From contig NZ_STGE01000019.1 in the NCBI RefSeq assembly GCF_005222675.1, positions 62,001 to 126,000 of the forward strand: DNA of 64,000 nt, given 5' to 3'. Made by a program: the position numbers and the translations under genes. Below are positions 47,601 through 58,300 of the stretch, piece after piece. This stretch comes from Mycolicibacterium sp. CR10 (lineage in GTDB: Bacteria > Actinomycetota > Actinomycetes > Mycobacteriales > Mycobacteriaceae). The notes below the pieces were generated by a model. That model saw only the letters and a list, made by a program, of their open reading frames with translations, did no database searches and had not been told where the DNA came from. Every line of letters begins with the position of its first letter. The stretch's first letter is position 1.

Positions 47601-47632
47601 CACCGCACCACCACATCGGCTAGCCGTCGCAT
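44612..47632 (-). CDS. mmpL10: MmpL10-type RND lipid transporter of the TPP locus
   Basis: A 1006-residue MmpL transporter. The first helix is in VVVRWPWAVIAVWIAMAVALP. The proton-relay pairs are Asp261-Tyr262 in GAGTDYAVFLISR and Asp895-Tyr896 in GADYNMLFVSR. The second periplasmic domain is long and rich in helical heptad-like sequence with CDANPSC. In the known TPP pathway MmpL10 carries the acylated trehalose precursor across the inner membrane. GAGGGCGAT precedes the ATG. It lies between papA3 and fadD23, the same order as in M. smegmatis. About 30% longer-range similarity to the other MmpL in this window is evident from shared motifs, but the locus differs. Confidence 0.92.
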   Translation of the reverse strand: MRRLADVVVRWPWAVIAVWIAMAVALPLTFPSLGAMAEKHPLVILPGDAPSSVTATKMAEAFQEPGSDNLLVIAFINETGLKPEDEGAYRKLVDALRDDVADVVSVQDFVSTPQLRQFLTSQDKTTWVLPVSLEGELGTPRAYESFNRVADIVTHNVPTDTAGGDGLTVYITGPAATVADLTVAGQQDRLPIEIAIGVLVLLVLLLVYRNAVTMLLPLVTIGSSLIIAQAVAAGYSQLTGAGVSNQSVIFLSAIMAGAGTDYAVFLISRYHDYLRSGAEFDEAVRAAMLSIGKVITASATTVGLTFLVMSFAEMGVFKTVGVSSAIGIGVAYLAGVTLLPAILVLAGPRGWVKPRRELTARFWRRSGIRIVRRPVPHLVASVLVLVLLASAAGFANFNYDDRKAVAASAPSSVGYAALERHFPISQSIPQYVFVQSPRDLRSPQALADLEQMASRIAQLPDVSLVSGITRPLGEVPKEFRATFQAGIVGDRLATGATQIGERTGDLNTLADGATTLADSLGDVRAQVNEIAPSLQGMIDTFSSVRTEYGGDKLVRDVATAAKLVDSVNKLGLSMGVNFRAVRDMFAWIGPVLTALQGNRVCDANPSCVDTRLQFEKVITARNDGRLDEINQAAGELQGVGGRQSLTATVNQLNAALATLTKAMSAMGLDTPSGARTGLNDLRQGANRLADGSRQVAGGVDQLVEQVKVIADGLNEASAFLLTMRHDAAGSTMAGFNIPAQVLDAVEFRKAAEAFISPDGHSVRYLVQTKLNPFSSEAMDQVNVISDIARGAQPNTTLADASISMGGFPAALRDTRDYYERDIRFIIFATLIVVLLTLTILLRSIVAPVYLVGTVVLSYFAAMGIGVLTFQVLLGQQLHWSVPPLAFVVLVAVGADYNMLFVSRMRDESPRSIRYGIIRTLSSTGGVITAAGLIFAASMAGLLFSSIGIVIQGGFVIGVGILLDTFVVRTITVPAIAALVGRANWWPSRVGVAQSASSRSQSPAENA

Positions 47633-47700
47633 ATCGCCCTCACCTCAACCCCGGATTGCGCAGACGCGGCGTCCGTTCGCAGCCATCGTTGCCTCCCCTG

Positions 47701-49122
47701 CTATGCCACGCGTCCCCAGTGCCCGCTGTCAGCAACCCGTACGGATACCGACTTCATCGCCTGCAAGTATCGGGTCACTGATTTCCTGGCCACCGGGTTG
47801 TCTGGATGCATGATCGCCATGACCGTGCCCTCGCCGTACCGGAATATGTAGATCGTCAGTTGATAGGAGAAACGGCCGTCTGGGTATATCCCGATATTGT
47901 TCGCGAGGCCCATGTCGGCTGCTGCGAGGATCGCATTCAGCGGAGCGGCACCACCGTGGAGGAAATTCGAGACCGGGAAGTTCGGTTGCGGCCAGTTCAA
48001 CCACGGAGCCAACTCCAACACCCGGTAATACGGCACTCTGGCCATATCCAGGCCCGAATCGAAAGAAGCCTGCGCCGCCCATGCCGCATCGCTGAAAGAC
48101 GTCGCCGCTATCGGCACGGTGATCGGGATCAAGCCGGTGAACCACCCCTGCGTCATGAAATTGTCGCCGGCGGTGCGGGAATCCCTCGGGGTGAGACCGT
48201 AATAGGTCAGAGCCCCGGTGAACTCGTGCTCCACCAGGCCCAGACAGGCGAACAGCCCGCCCACGAAGCGCGCACCTGCCGCCGAGCAGGCCGCTTCGAA
48301 GCGCTCCGTCTGTGCCGTGTCCATCAGCATCTCGGAGGTCATGTCGCTGCGAGTGGACTCGTCCGGGTTCCCCAACGGAAGCGGGAACTCAGGAAAACCG
48401 TCCTTGTTCTCCTCGGCGAAGTCGATCCAGGTCCGCACTCCGGGCGAATCCACGGTCAACGCCTGCGTGTACTCGCGCTCGCGGACACAGAAATCGTCGA
48501 AGCTACCGGCATCGGGCAGTGCCAGGGTCTGGCCGCTTGCGCTCAACGCCGAATACATGCCGTTGGCTTCCATCATGGTCGTACCGATCAACGTCGCATC
48601 CCCATGGACGTGATCCATGGCGGCGAAGAACGCGAAATGGTCGTCATTCTGGATTATTCCGAAAGTGAAGCAACCCCACTCCAATGGGCTCGGGATGGCG
48701 ACGACGTGGGCGCGTATTTCGTCCACGGTCATGGTGCCGTGATCGATCGGCACGAATTCGATGTCGGCCGGATCCTCGACGGTATGCCGGATGAACTCGC
48801 CCTCACCATTGTGGTGGAACCAACTGCGGAATGTGTCGTGCCGCCGAAGATAGCTGTTGACGGCGTTATCCATGGCGGCGATATCGCACTGGCCGGGTAT
48901 CTCACAGCTGGCGATGATCTGCCGGGAAAAGTTCAGTCCCGCGGCGGTCCGTTCGCAATAATTCTGAAGGTGTTGGCGCTGCATGTAGCTGACCGGCACC
49001 GAACTCACTGGCGCTCGTCGCGCCATTTCCTGAGCCTCGACCGTCGGATGCCAGGAGGTGACGGCGCCTGAGTTCAGCGACCATTCATCAAGTGCGCCAA
49101 CAGTGATCTTTCCAATCCGCAA
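47701..49122 (-). CDS. papA3: PapA3-type trehalose acyltransferase
   Basis: A 473-residue member of the polyketide-associated protein family. It matches M. tuberculosis PapA3 (472 residues) almost along its length, for example PVSYMQRQHLQNYCE, LRRHDTYRSWF-like LRRHDTFRSWF, YYGLTPRDSRTAG, MTQGWFTGLIPITVPI and FPVSNFLHGGAAPL. The catalytic HxxxD is His171-Asp175 in DHVHGDAT. PapA3 esterifies trehalose with long acyl chains. I chose the TTG at 49122, since the homologous proteins begin here (LRIGKITVGALDEW) and GGAAGG lies 9 nt upstream; the open frame extends to 49266. It is divergent from the PKS gene across 200 bp, which probably holds both promoters. Confidence 0.9.
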   Translation of the reverse strand: MRIGKITVGALDEWSLNSGAVTSWHPTVEAQEMARRAPVSSVPVSYMQRQHLQNYCERTAAGLNFSRQIIASCEIPGQCDIAAMDNAVNSYLRRHDTFRSWFHHNGEGEFIRHTVEDPADIEFVPIDHGTMTVDEIRAHVVAIPSPLEWGCFTFGIIQNDDHFAFFAAMDHVHGDATLIGTTMMEANGMYSALSASGQTLALPDAGSFDDFCVREREYTQALTVDSPGVRTWIDFAEENKDGFPEFPLPLGNPDESTRSDMTSEMLMDTAQTERFEAACSAAGARFVGGLFACLGLVEHEFTGALTYYGLTPRDSRTAGDNFMTQGWFTGLIPITVPIAATSFSDAAWAAQASFDSGLDMARVPYYRVLELAPWLNWPQPNFPVSNFLHGGAAPLNAILAAADMGLANNIGIYPDGRFSYQLTIYIFRYGEGTVMAIMHPDNPVARKSVTRYLQAMKSVSVRVADSGHWGRVA

Positions 49123-49322
49123 GATGTGGCACCTTCCGAGCCCTACCCGATCTGCCGGCTCCGTTCCCGGCATAACCCCTGGCGGGATCAACATACCCTC
49201 GGTTCGACCGCCGTCGTCCCGGCGTCGGTCCAACCGGGGATGGGGACACCGCGCACGCGCTGTCACAAACGTGTAATAGTGGCCGTCGACGCTTGATTCT
49301 GGGCGGGGGGGAGGTCAGCCAC

Positions 49323-52300
49323 ATGGAATCCGGAGGTCCGAGCAGGCCGGCCCCTCGTTTTGCTGTCATCGGCTATGCGGCGCGTTTTCCGGGCGCCCCG
49401 GATGCCGATGAGTTCTGGGACTTGCTGCGCGACGGGTGCGATGCAATCTCGGAAGTGCCCGAGGACCGCTGGGATGTCGACGAGTTCTTCGACCCCGAGC
49501 CCGGTACACCCGGCAAAGTCGTGACCCGACGTGCGGGTTTCGTCGACGACGTGACGGGGTTCGACGCGCCGTTCTTCGGAATGTCGACGCGCGAGGCCAG
49601 GATGTTGGATCCGCAGCATCGGCTGCTGCTGGAAACAGCGTGGCGCGCGGTGGAGCATTCGGGCACCGCGCCGTCGGCGCTGGCCGGCACCAACACCGGG
49701 GTGTTCGTGGGTTTGGCCACCCACGACTACCTCGGAATGGCATCCGACGAGCTGACGTACCCCGAGATCGAGGCCTACATGGCCATCGGGACGTCGAACG
49801 CCGCAGCGGCGGGGCGGATCAGCTACCGACTGGGGCTGCAGGGGCCCGCGGTCGCCGTCGACACGGCGTGCAGCTCGTCGTTGGTAGCCATCCATCAGGC
49901 GTGCCAGGCTCTGCAGCTGGGCGAGTGTGACCTCGCGCTGGCGGGCGGGGCGAACGTCCTGCTGACGCCCGCGACCATGATTACGTTCTCCAACGCGCAG
50001 ATGCTGGCGCCCGACGGCCGGTGCAAGACCTTCGACGCGGCCGCGGACGGCTATGTGCGGGGCGAGGGTTGCGGCGTCATCGTCGTCAAGCGACTCGAGG
50101 ACGCGATCGCAGACGGAGACCGGATCCGGGCCGTCATCCGCGGCAGCGCGATCAACCAGGACGGCGCATCAGGTGGTTTGACAGTGCCGAACGGCGTTGC
50201 CCAGCAAAGGGTTATCGCCGATGCGCTCAAGCGTGCGGAACTCGAACCCAGCGACGTCGGATACCTGGAAGCACACGGCACCGGGACATCCCTGGGGGAC
50301 CCGATCGAGGCTCAGGCCGCGGGCGCGGCCTACGGCGCAGGACGCGAACCCGGCCGGCCGCTGTTGATGGGTTCGGCAAAGACGAACATCGGGCACCTGG
50401 AGGCGGCCGCGGGGATCGCGGGCGTCATCAAGGTCATCCTGTCGCTGGAACACGAGGCCCTGCCCAAGCACCTCCACTTCGAGAACCCGTCGCCGCACAT
50501 TCCCTGGGACCGGCTTGCGGTGGAGGTGGTCACCGAGACCATCCCCTGGGAGCGCACCGATCGGCCCCGCATCGCGGGAGTCAGCTCGTTCGGGTTCGCC
50601 GGGACCAACGCGCACGTCATCGTCGAAGAAGCTCCGGTGGTGGCTCCGGTGCCCGATGTCGCCGCCGGGGCGGCTCCGGTGCCCGATGTCGCCGCCGGGG
50701 CGGCTCCGGTGCCCGATGTCGCCGCCGGGGCGGCTCCGGCACGCTTCAGCGTCGTGCCGGTCTCGGCGCGCACGCCCGCCGCTCTGCTGCACGTCGCGGA
50801 TCAGTACCGCAGCTGGCTGGGCGCCCATCCCGAGGCCACGCTGGCAGACCTGTCCTTCACGGCCGGGGCCGGACGCGCACATCTGGAGCACCGGGCCGCG
50901 TTGGTGGTCAACTCGAGAGAATCCGCCGTCGAACTGCTCGGCGCGCTCGCGGACGACCGTCCGGCGCCCGGACTGGTTCGCGGCGAATGCCACGACGCAC
51001 CGAAGACGGCGTGGTTGTTCACCGGTCAGGGCAGCCAGTACCCCGGCATGGCAGCGGAGTTGTTCGACACCGAGCCGGTGTTCGCCGAGACCTTGAACCG
51101 TTGCGCGGACGTGGTCGCCGATGTTCTCGAAAAGCCATTGCTGGAAGTCATTTTCGATGTGGACAGCGATGGCGCCGAAGAGACGCTGCGGCAGACCAGC
51201 TACGCGCAGCCCGCGTTGTTCGCCATGGAGATGGGCCTTGCCCGCCTCTGGCAGTCGTGGGGCTTCGAGCCCGATGTGGTGCTGGGCCACAGTGTCGGCC
51301 AGTATTCGGCGGCCTGCGTCGCAGACGTGTTCAGCCTCGAGGACGGCATGCTGTTGATGGCCGAGCGCGGCCGGCTGTTCGGCAGTCTGCCTGCGGGCGG
51401 TCGGATGGTCGCGGTGTTCACCGCCGCCGAGCGTGTCGAGAGCCTCACCGACCAGTACCCCGCGGTGTCGGTCGCCGCCTACAACGGCGCCAATACCGTA
51501 TTATCTGGACCCGCAAAGGATTTGGAGAAGGCGGTCGCGGGACTGACAGCTGACGGCGTCCGATGCGACTGGCTGGACACCAGCCACGCGTTCCACTCGG
51601 CGCTGCTGGACCCGATCCTCGACGAGTTCGAGTCATACGCGGCACGCTTCACATTCTCACCACCGCAGCGGATTCTGATCGACAACCGCACCGGTGACGC
51701 TCTCGGCAGGAGCATCAGGCTCGATGGTGCGTATTGGCGTCGGCACGCCCGCCGACCGGTGGAATTCGCCAAGAGCGTGCGCACCCTTGCGGGTCTGAAC
51801 TGCACAGTGTTGCTTGAGATCGGCCCGCAACCGGTGCTCACTGCCGCGGCGCTGCGGGCATGGCCCGATCCGGCCACCGCGCCGCGGGCCATCGCGTCGC
51901 TGCGCCGAAAGACCGCCGACCACCGCCAGATCATCGAAGCCATGGCCGACGCATACGTGTTGGGCCACGTACCCCAGGTCGCCGCATTCCGGCAGGAGCA
52001 CGCACGAAAGCTCGATCTGCCCACCTATCCGTTCGAACACCGGCAGTACTGGTTTCGAGACAAGGAACGTGGCGAGAGCCAGCACGCACCCCAACACCAC
52101 GCCGCGCGCACCCAGGCCGTTCGCCTCCTCGAGGACGGTCGGATCGAGGAGCTCGCGACCCTGCTCGATGGTGCGAGCGGCGACGATCAGACCCTCGGCG
52201 TGCTGACCAAGCTTGCGGCACAACACAACCAACAGCGCGCGACTCAGTCCATCGCAGACGACCGCTACGAGATCCGCTGGGAGAAGTCCAGTGCGCCGAT

Positions 52301-55300
52301 CGCCGGCGAGGAATCCGGCGACGGCTCCAGCTGGATCCTCATCGGCGACGACTCCGCCGCCGTCGGGCCGTTGGCCGACGTGCTGACGGCCCGCGGCCAC
52401 CGGCACCGGGTCGTGGGGCTACCGGCGTCCGACGCCGACGAGGAACAACTCGCAACCGTATTGCGCGCTGCGGCAGAGGATGATTCGACGCTACGCATCG
52501 TGCATGTCGCGGCTCTCGACTCCGACCCTGCGCCCTCGATGCGGTCGCTGTTGCGCATGCAACATCGGATCCTGAGCGGAACACGGCGACTCTTTCGCGC
52601 CGCGATGACCGCTGAACTTCGCAGACCGATCTGGGTGGTGACCCGCGGGGCGCAACGAGTCACCGACGCCGACACCGTCTCCCCGGATCAGAGTTGCCTG
52701 TGGGGGTTCGGTCGCGCCGCGGCGCTGGAGATGCCGCACGTCTGGGGCGGGCTGGCAGATCTGGCGAGCGAAGCGACGGGAAATGTCACCGGGGCGAGCG
52801 AAGCGACGGGAAATGTCACCGGGGAATGGTCCCGGTTCGTCAGCCGGATCACGACCGCGCGTGACTCGGCTCTTGTTGAGGACCAGTTCGCGCTGCGCGA
52901 TCAGGAGGTCTACGTTCCGCGGTTGACTCGACGCGCGGGACACCCCAGCGGTGTGCCGCTGCAACTGCGCTCCGACGCAACGTATCTGGTGACCGGTGGG
53001 CTGGGATCGATAGGACTGGAGATCGCCGGATACCTGGCCGCGCACGGTGCCGGGCATCTTGTGCTAACCAGCCGACGTCCGCCGAGCGATGCCGCGCGCC
53101 AGCGGATCGACGCACTCGGCGCACAGCACGGTTGCGAAATCCGAGTCGTCTCTGCCGATGTCGCCGATGCCCACGATGTCGCGCGGCTGTTGGCAGGCGT
53201 GCAGGCCGATCTACCGGCATTGGCCGGCATCGTCCATGCCGCCGGTGAGATCGGCACCACGGCCCTGAGTGAACTCGACGACGCCGAGATCGATCGCGTG
53301 TTCGCCGGGAAGGTCTGGGGCGCTTGGCATCTGAGTGAAGCGATCGCCGATCTGCACCTTGACTTCTTCGTCAGCACCTCGTCGATCGCCTCGGTGTGGG
53401 GCGGATACGGTCAGACGGCGTACGGCGCGGCCAACGCCTTCCTCGACGGGTTGGCCTGGCGTCTGCGCGAGCAGGGAATCCCCGGGCTCAGCGTCAATTT
53501 CGGTCCCTGGTCGGCGGGGATGGCCGACGCGGAGTCGCGGGCGCGACTGGACAAACGAGGTGTCCGGACGTTGTCACCTGCCGATGCGTTGGCGGGTCTG
53601 GCCGACGCCATGGCGGCCCCTGACACCCAGGGCCCGGCACAAGGGATCGTGGCCCGGATCGACTGGGCCCGGTTTTTGCCGCTCTACCAGCAGGCGGGGC
53701 GGCGGGGCCTGCTGTCGGAGTTGGAGCGCGAGGTGCCCGCCCAACTGGCCGCCGCGGCGCCTGCGGCCACTCTCACCGGAAAGACCCAGCTGGTCGAGCG
53801 ACTCACCAACGCCCCAGTGCAGCAGCGGAAACGACTCCTGACCGATTATCTGCGTGATGCGGTGGCCGAGGTGACGCGTGTCGATGCCGCGGAGATCCGG
53901 GAGGACGCGGGTTTCTTCGACCTCGGCATGGATTCGTTGATGGCCGTCGAATTGCGGCGCCGCATCGAACAGGGCGTCGGCCACGAGATTCCGGTCACCC
54001 TGGTGATGGACCACCCGCGTCTGTCCGATGCCTCCCAGTACCTGCTCGACGACGTACTCGGGCTCAGCGAACCGGACTCGGGCAGATCGGCGGCCCAGTT
54101 CGCGTCGGCAGTGACGACACGCACGAACGAGCCGATCGCGATCGTCGCGGTGTCGTGCCGGTTCCCCGGCGCTCCCGATCCAGAAGCCTTCTGGGAGGTG
54201 CTGTCCGGCGGTGTCGACGCAATCCGGGAGGTACCGGAGGATCGCTTCGACATCGACGAGTTCTACGACCCCGATCCAGAGACGCCGGGCAAGACCTACA
54301 CGCGCTACGGCGGGTTCCTGGACGGGATCGACGGATTCGATCCCGAGTTCTTCGGCATCTCCCCTCGCGAGGCGGTCTGGATCGAGCCACAGCAACGCCT
54401 GATGCTTGAAACAGTCTGGGAGGGCCTGGAAAGGGCCGGGCTGTCCCCGGCGGCACTGCGCGGCAGCCGCACGGGCGTCTTCGTGGGCGTGGCAGCCAAC
54501 GAGTACGCGCATCTGCTGTCCTCGGAGTCCATCGACAAGATCGAGCCGTACTTCATCACCGGCAACGCGCTCAACGCCATCTCCGGTCGGGTGGCCTTCG
54601 CGCTGGGACTCGAAGGACCGGCGGTGGCGGTCGACACCGCGTGCAGCTCGTCCCTGGTGGCGGTCCATCAGGCCTGTCAGGCATTGCACTCGGGTGACTG
54701 CGATCTGGCGTTGGCGGGTGGCGTGAACGTCCTCCTGAGTCCGGTGACCACCGTCGCCGCGTCCCGCGCCAGGATGCTTTCGCCCGTCGGGCGATGCAAG
54801 ACCTTCGACGCCTCCGCCGATGGCTATGTGCGCAGTGAAGGCTGCGGAGTTCTCGTGCTCAAGAGGCTCAGCGACGCCCAGCGCGATGGCGATCGGGTCT
54901 GCGCCGTCATCCCGGGAAGCGCGGTCAACCAGGACGGCGCGTCCAGCGGTCTGACCGTTCCCAATGGCGGTGCGCAACAACGGCTCATCAGGACCGCGTT
55001 GGCACGAGCGGGCCTCGCAGGCGGGGACGTCGACTATCTCGAGGCGCACGGCACGGGCACCCCCCTGGGTGATCCGATCGAAGTCCAGGCGGCCGGAGCC
55101 GTTTACGGTGCCGCGCGTGACGCGGACCGGCCGTTGCTGATGGGATCGGTCAAGACCAACATCGGCCACCTCGAGTCGGCTTCGGGGGCCGCCGGCCTGA
55201 TCAAGGTCGTCTTGTCGCTGCAGCACGGCGTGCTGCCGCAGAGCCTGCACTTCGACACCCCGTCACCACACATTCCGTGGGATTCGTTGCCGGTGCGGGT

Positions 55301-58300
55301 CGTGGGCACATCGACCCCATGGCTGGCCGACGGCAGACCGCGGCGCGCCGGGGTGAGTTCGTTCGGATTCACCGGCACGAACGCACACGTGCTGATCGAG
55401 GAGGCGCCCCCGGATCCCGCCGCCGAGGAGGGCCCGGCAGATCCGGAAGACGGGATCGCGGCAGGGTCGGACGTGCGGGATACGACCGTCGACATTCTGC
55501 CGCTGTCCGCCCGGTCCCCGGAAGCGCTGGTGGCGTTGGCGGGGCGCTATGAGTCCTGGTTGGCCGGCAATCCCGGAGTGGACATCGCCGACGTGTGCTT
55601 CGCGGCCGGGACGGGGCGTTCGCATTTCGAACATCGGGCCGCACTGGTCGTCGATTCAGTTCAGGGTGCCCGCGACAGCCTCGCCGAACTGGCCGAGAAC
55701 CGTTTGCGACCAGGCGTGGTGCGTGACGAGCACACAGAGCGACCGACCACGGCTTGGTTGTTCACCGGTCAGGGTAGCCAGTACCCGGGTATGGCGCGCG
55801 AGTTGTTCGATGCTGAGCCGGTTTTCGCCGAGACCGTGACACGCTGCGCGGACGCCGTCAAAGACATCGTGTCACGCCCGTTGTTGGAGGTGCTGTTCGC
55901 CGCCGATCGTCAGACCGGAAATCTCCTGCGGCACACATCGTTTGCGCAGCCGGCGCTGTTCGCCGTCGAGATGGGCCTGGCGCGGCTGTGGCAATCCTGG
56001 GGCATCGAGCCCGACGTAGTGCTGGGGCACAGCGTGGGCCAGTACGCCGCGGCTTGTGTGGCAGACGTGTTCAGCCTCGAGGACGGTGCACGGCTGATGG
56101 CCGAACGCGGCCGGATGTTCGGCAGCCTGCCCGACGGTGGGCGAATGGTCGCGGTGTTCACCGACGCCACCCATGTCGAGGCGATCGCAGGCGAGTTCCC
56201 GCGAGTATCGGTGGCCGCCTACAACGGCCCCAACACCGTGCTCTCGGGTCCGGGCGAGGATCTGGAACAGATCACCGCAAGGTTCGGTGACGAGGGGATC
56301 CGCTGCACCTGGCTGGAGACCAGCCACGCCTTCCACTCCGAACTACTGGAACCGGTACTCGGTGAATTCGAGTCGTACGCGGCTCAATTGGAGTTCGCTG
56401 CACCGACCCTGCCGCTGGTCTGCAACCGCACCGGCACCGTGCTCACCGGACAGACCCCGCTCGACGCTCACTACTGGCGCCGACATTCGCGCCAGCCGGT
56501 GCAGTTCGCCGAAAGCGTTCGCACTGTCGCGGCCCTGGGATGCTCGGTGCTGATGGAGATCGGTCCGCAGCCGGTGCTGACGGGGGCCGCGGTGCAGGTC
56601 TGGCCGGAGCATCTGGGGGCGCCGCGGGCGATCGTCTCCCTTCGCAAGGGTGTCGGTGATCGGCGCCAGCTCACCGAAGCGCTCGCCGCGGTCTACGTCA
56701 GTGGCCACCGACCCGATTTCGCTGCGCTACATCAGCAACCGCGCCGCCCACTGGAACTGCCCACCTATCCGTTCCAGCGCCGCCGCTTCTGGCCCAAGAC
56801 GTCGAACATCTCAGTGGACGGCCCTGCTGTCTCCGGAATCCTCGGTAGTGCAAAGGATCTCGCCTCAGGCGATACCGTGTACACCAGTAGATTGTCCGTC
56901 AAGTCGCAGCCGTGGCTCTCCGACCATGTCATCTACGGCACCGTCGTCGTCCCCGGCGCGACATATGCCGCCATGGCGTTGGCGGCGGTCGGTCCACCGG
57001 CGCGGGTGAAAGATGTCTTCTTCTACGAGCCGATCATTCTGCCCGAGAAGAGTTCCCGTGAGGTGCAGCTGACGGTGCATCCGCTGGGAGACGGCGGTGA
57101 GTCGACATTCCAGGTGCACAGCCGGCCCTACGGTGACCGCGATGCCGAATGGTCGCTGAACGCCGACGGCACAGTGTGCTCCGGCTCCGCAGACACCGAT
57201 GACGAGCCGGAAGCCGAGCACGCGGACCCGGTCGACGCGGCGATCGAGCGGCTGGAGCGGATGCGTCCGCAGGAGTTGTTCGAGACCTTCGCCGATATGG
57301 AGTTGGCGTGGGGGCCGACCTGGTCGGGTTCCCTGAAGTCGCTGTGGCTCGGCGAAGGTGAGGCGATCGGCGACATCGTCGTCGGCGAAGAGCTCGCCGA
57401 ACAACTCGGATCCGAGCCGATGCACCCGGTGCTGATGGACCTGTGCACCGGAGTCGCCTTCCCGGCGTTCCCGGCACTGCTCGCGGCCGAACAGGGCGTC
57501 AACGATCTGTTTCTGCCGCTGCGGTACGGGCAGGTGATGCTCAAGGAGAAGATGCCTCGGCGGTTCTATTGCCGAGCGCGGTGGCATACCAGCGCCCTCG
57601 ACGCCGAGACGCAGGTCTTCGATCTCGATTTCGTCGATCGTGACGGCCGACAACTGGGCGGGATTCGCGAGTTCACGGTCAAACGCGCACCCCGGGAAGC
57701 CCTGCTGCGCGGCCTCGGCGGCGATACCACCCGGCTGCTCTACACCCTCGGCTGGCACGAGGTACCGCCGCCGGCACCGAGTGACGGCGCTGAGGGTGCC
57801 CACGGCACCTGGCTGATCGCCGGATTCGACGAACTGGCCGCCCAGGTGCCCGGCTGCATCCCCTTCCGCCGGACCGTCGACACGGAGCCGCTGGGAGAGC
57901 TCTTGGCCCAGGCTGACGCGCGCGGTGTGCCGTACTCCGGCGTCGTCTGGCGCAGCGCGGCGCCCACCGCAGGGGAGACGAGCACCGATGTCGCAGCGCG
58001 GCTCGAAACCGAGATCGCGAACCTGCTCAGCGCCGTGCACACCGTGCAGCGCACCGGGGTGAAACTGCCTGGCGGACTGTGGATCGTCACCGACAAGGCT
58101 GTCGCCACCGAGTCCGGTGAGCCGGTCGATCCGGTGCAGGCCGCGCTGTGGGGATTCGGGCGCACCACGATCAACGAGGAACCAGCGCTGGGCTGCCGAA
58201 TGATCGACTGCGACGGATCACCGGAGGCCGTACGTGCACTGGCGACACTGCTGGCCGCACCGGTGGACGAGCCGGAACTTGCGCTGCGGCAGGGGAAGCT

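Noticed and set aside
47806..49071. A 421-codon plus-strand open frame over papA3
   Set aside because: Antisense shadow of a gene with strong family similarity along its whole length.
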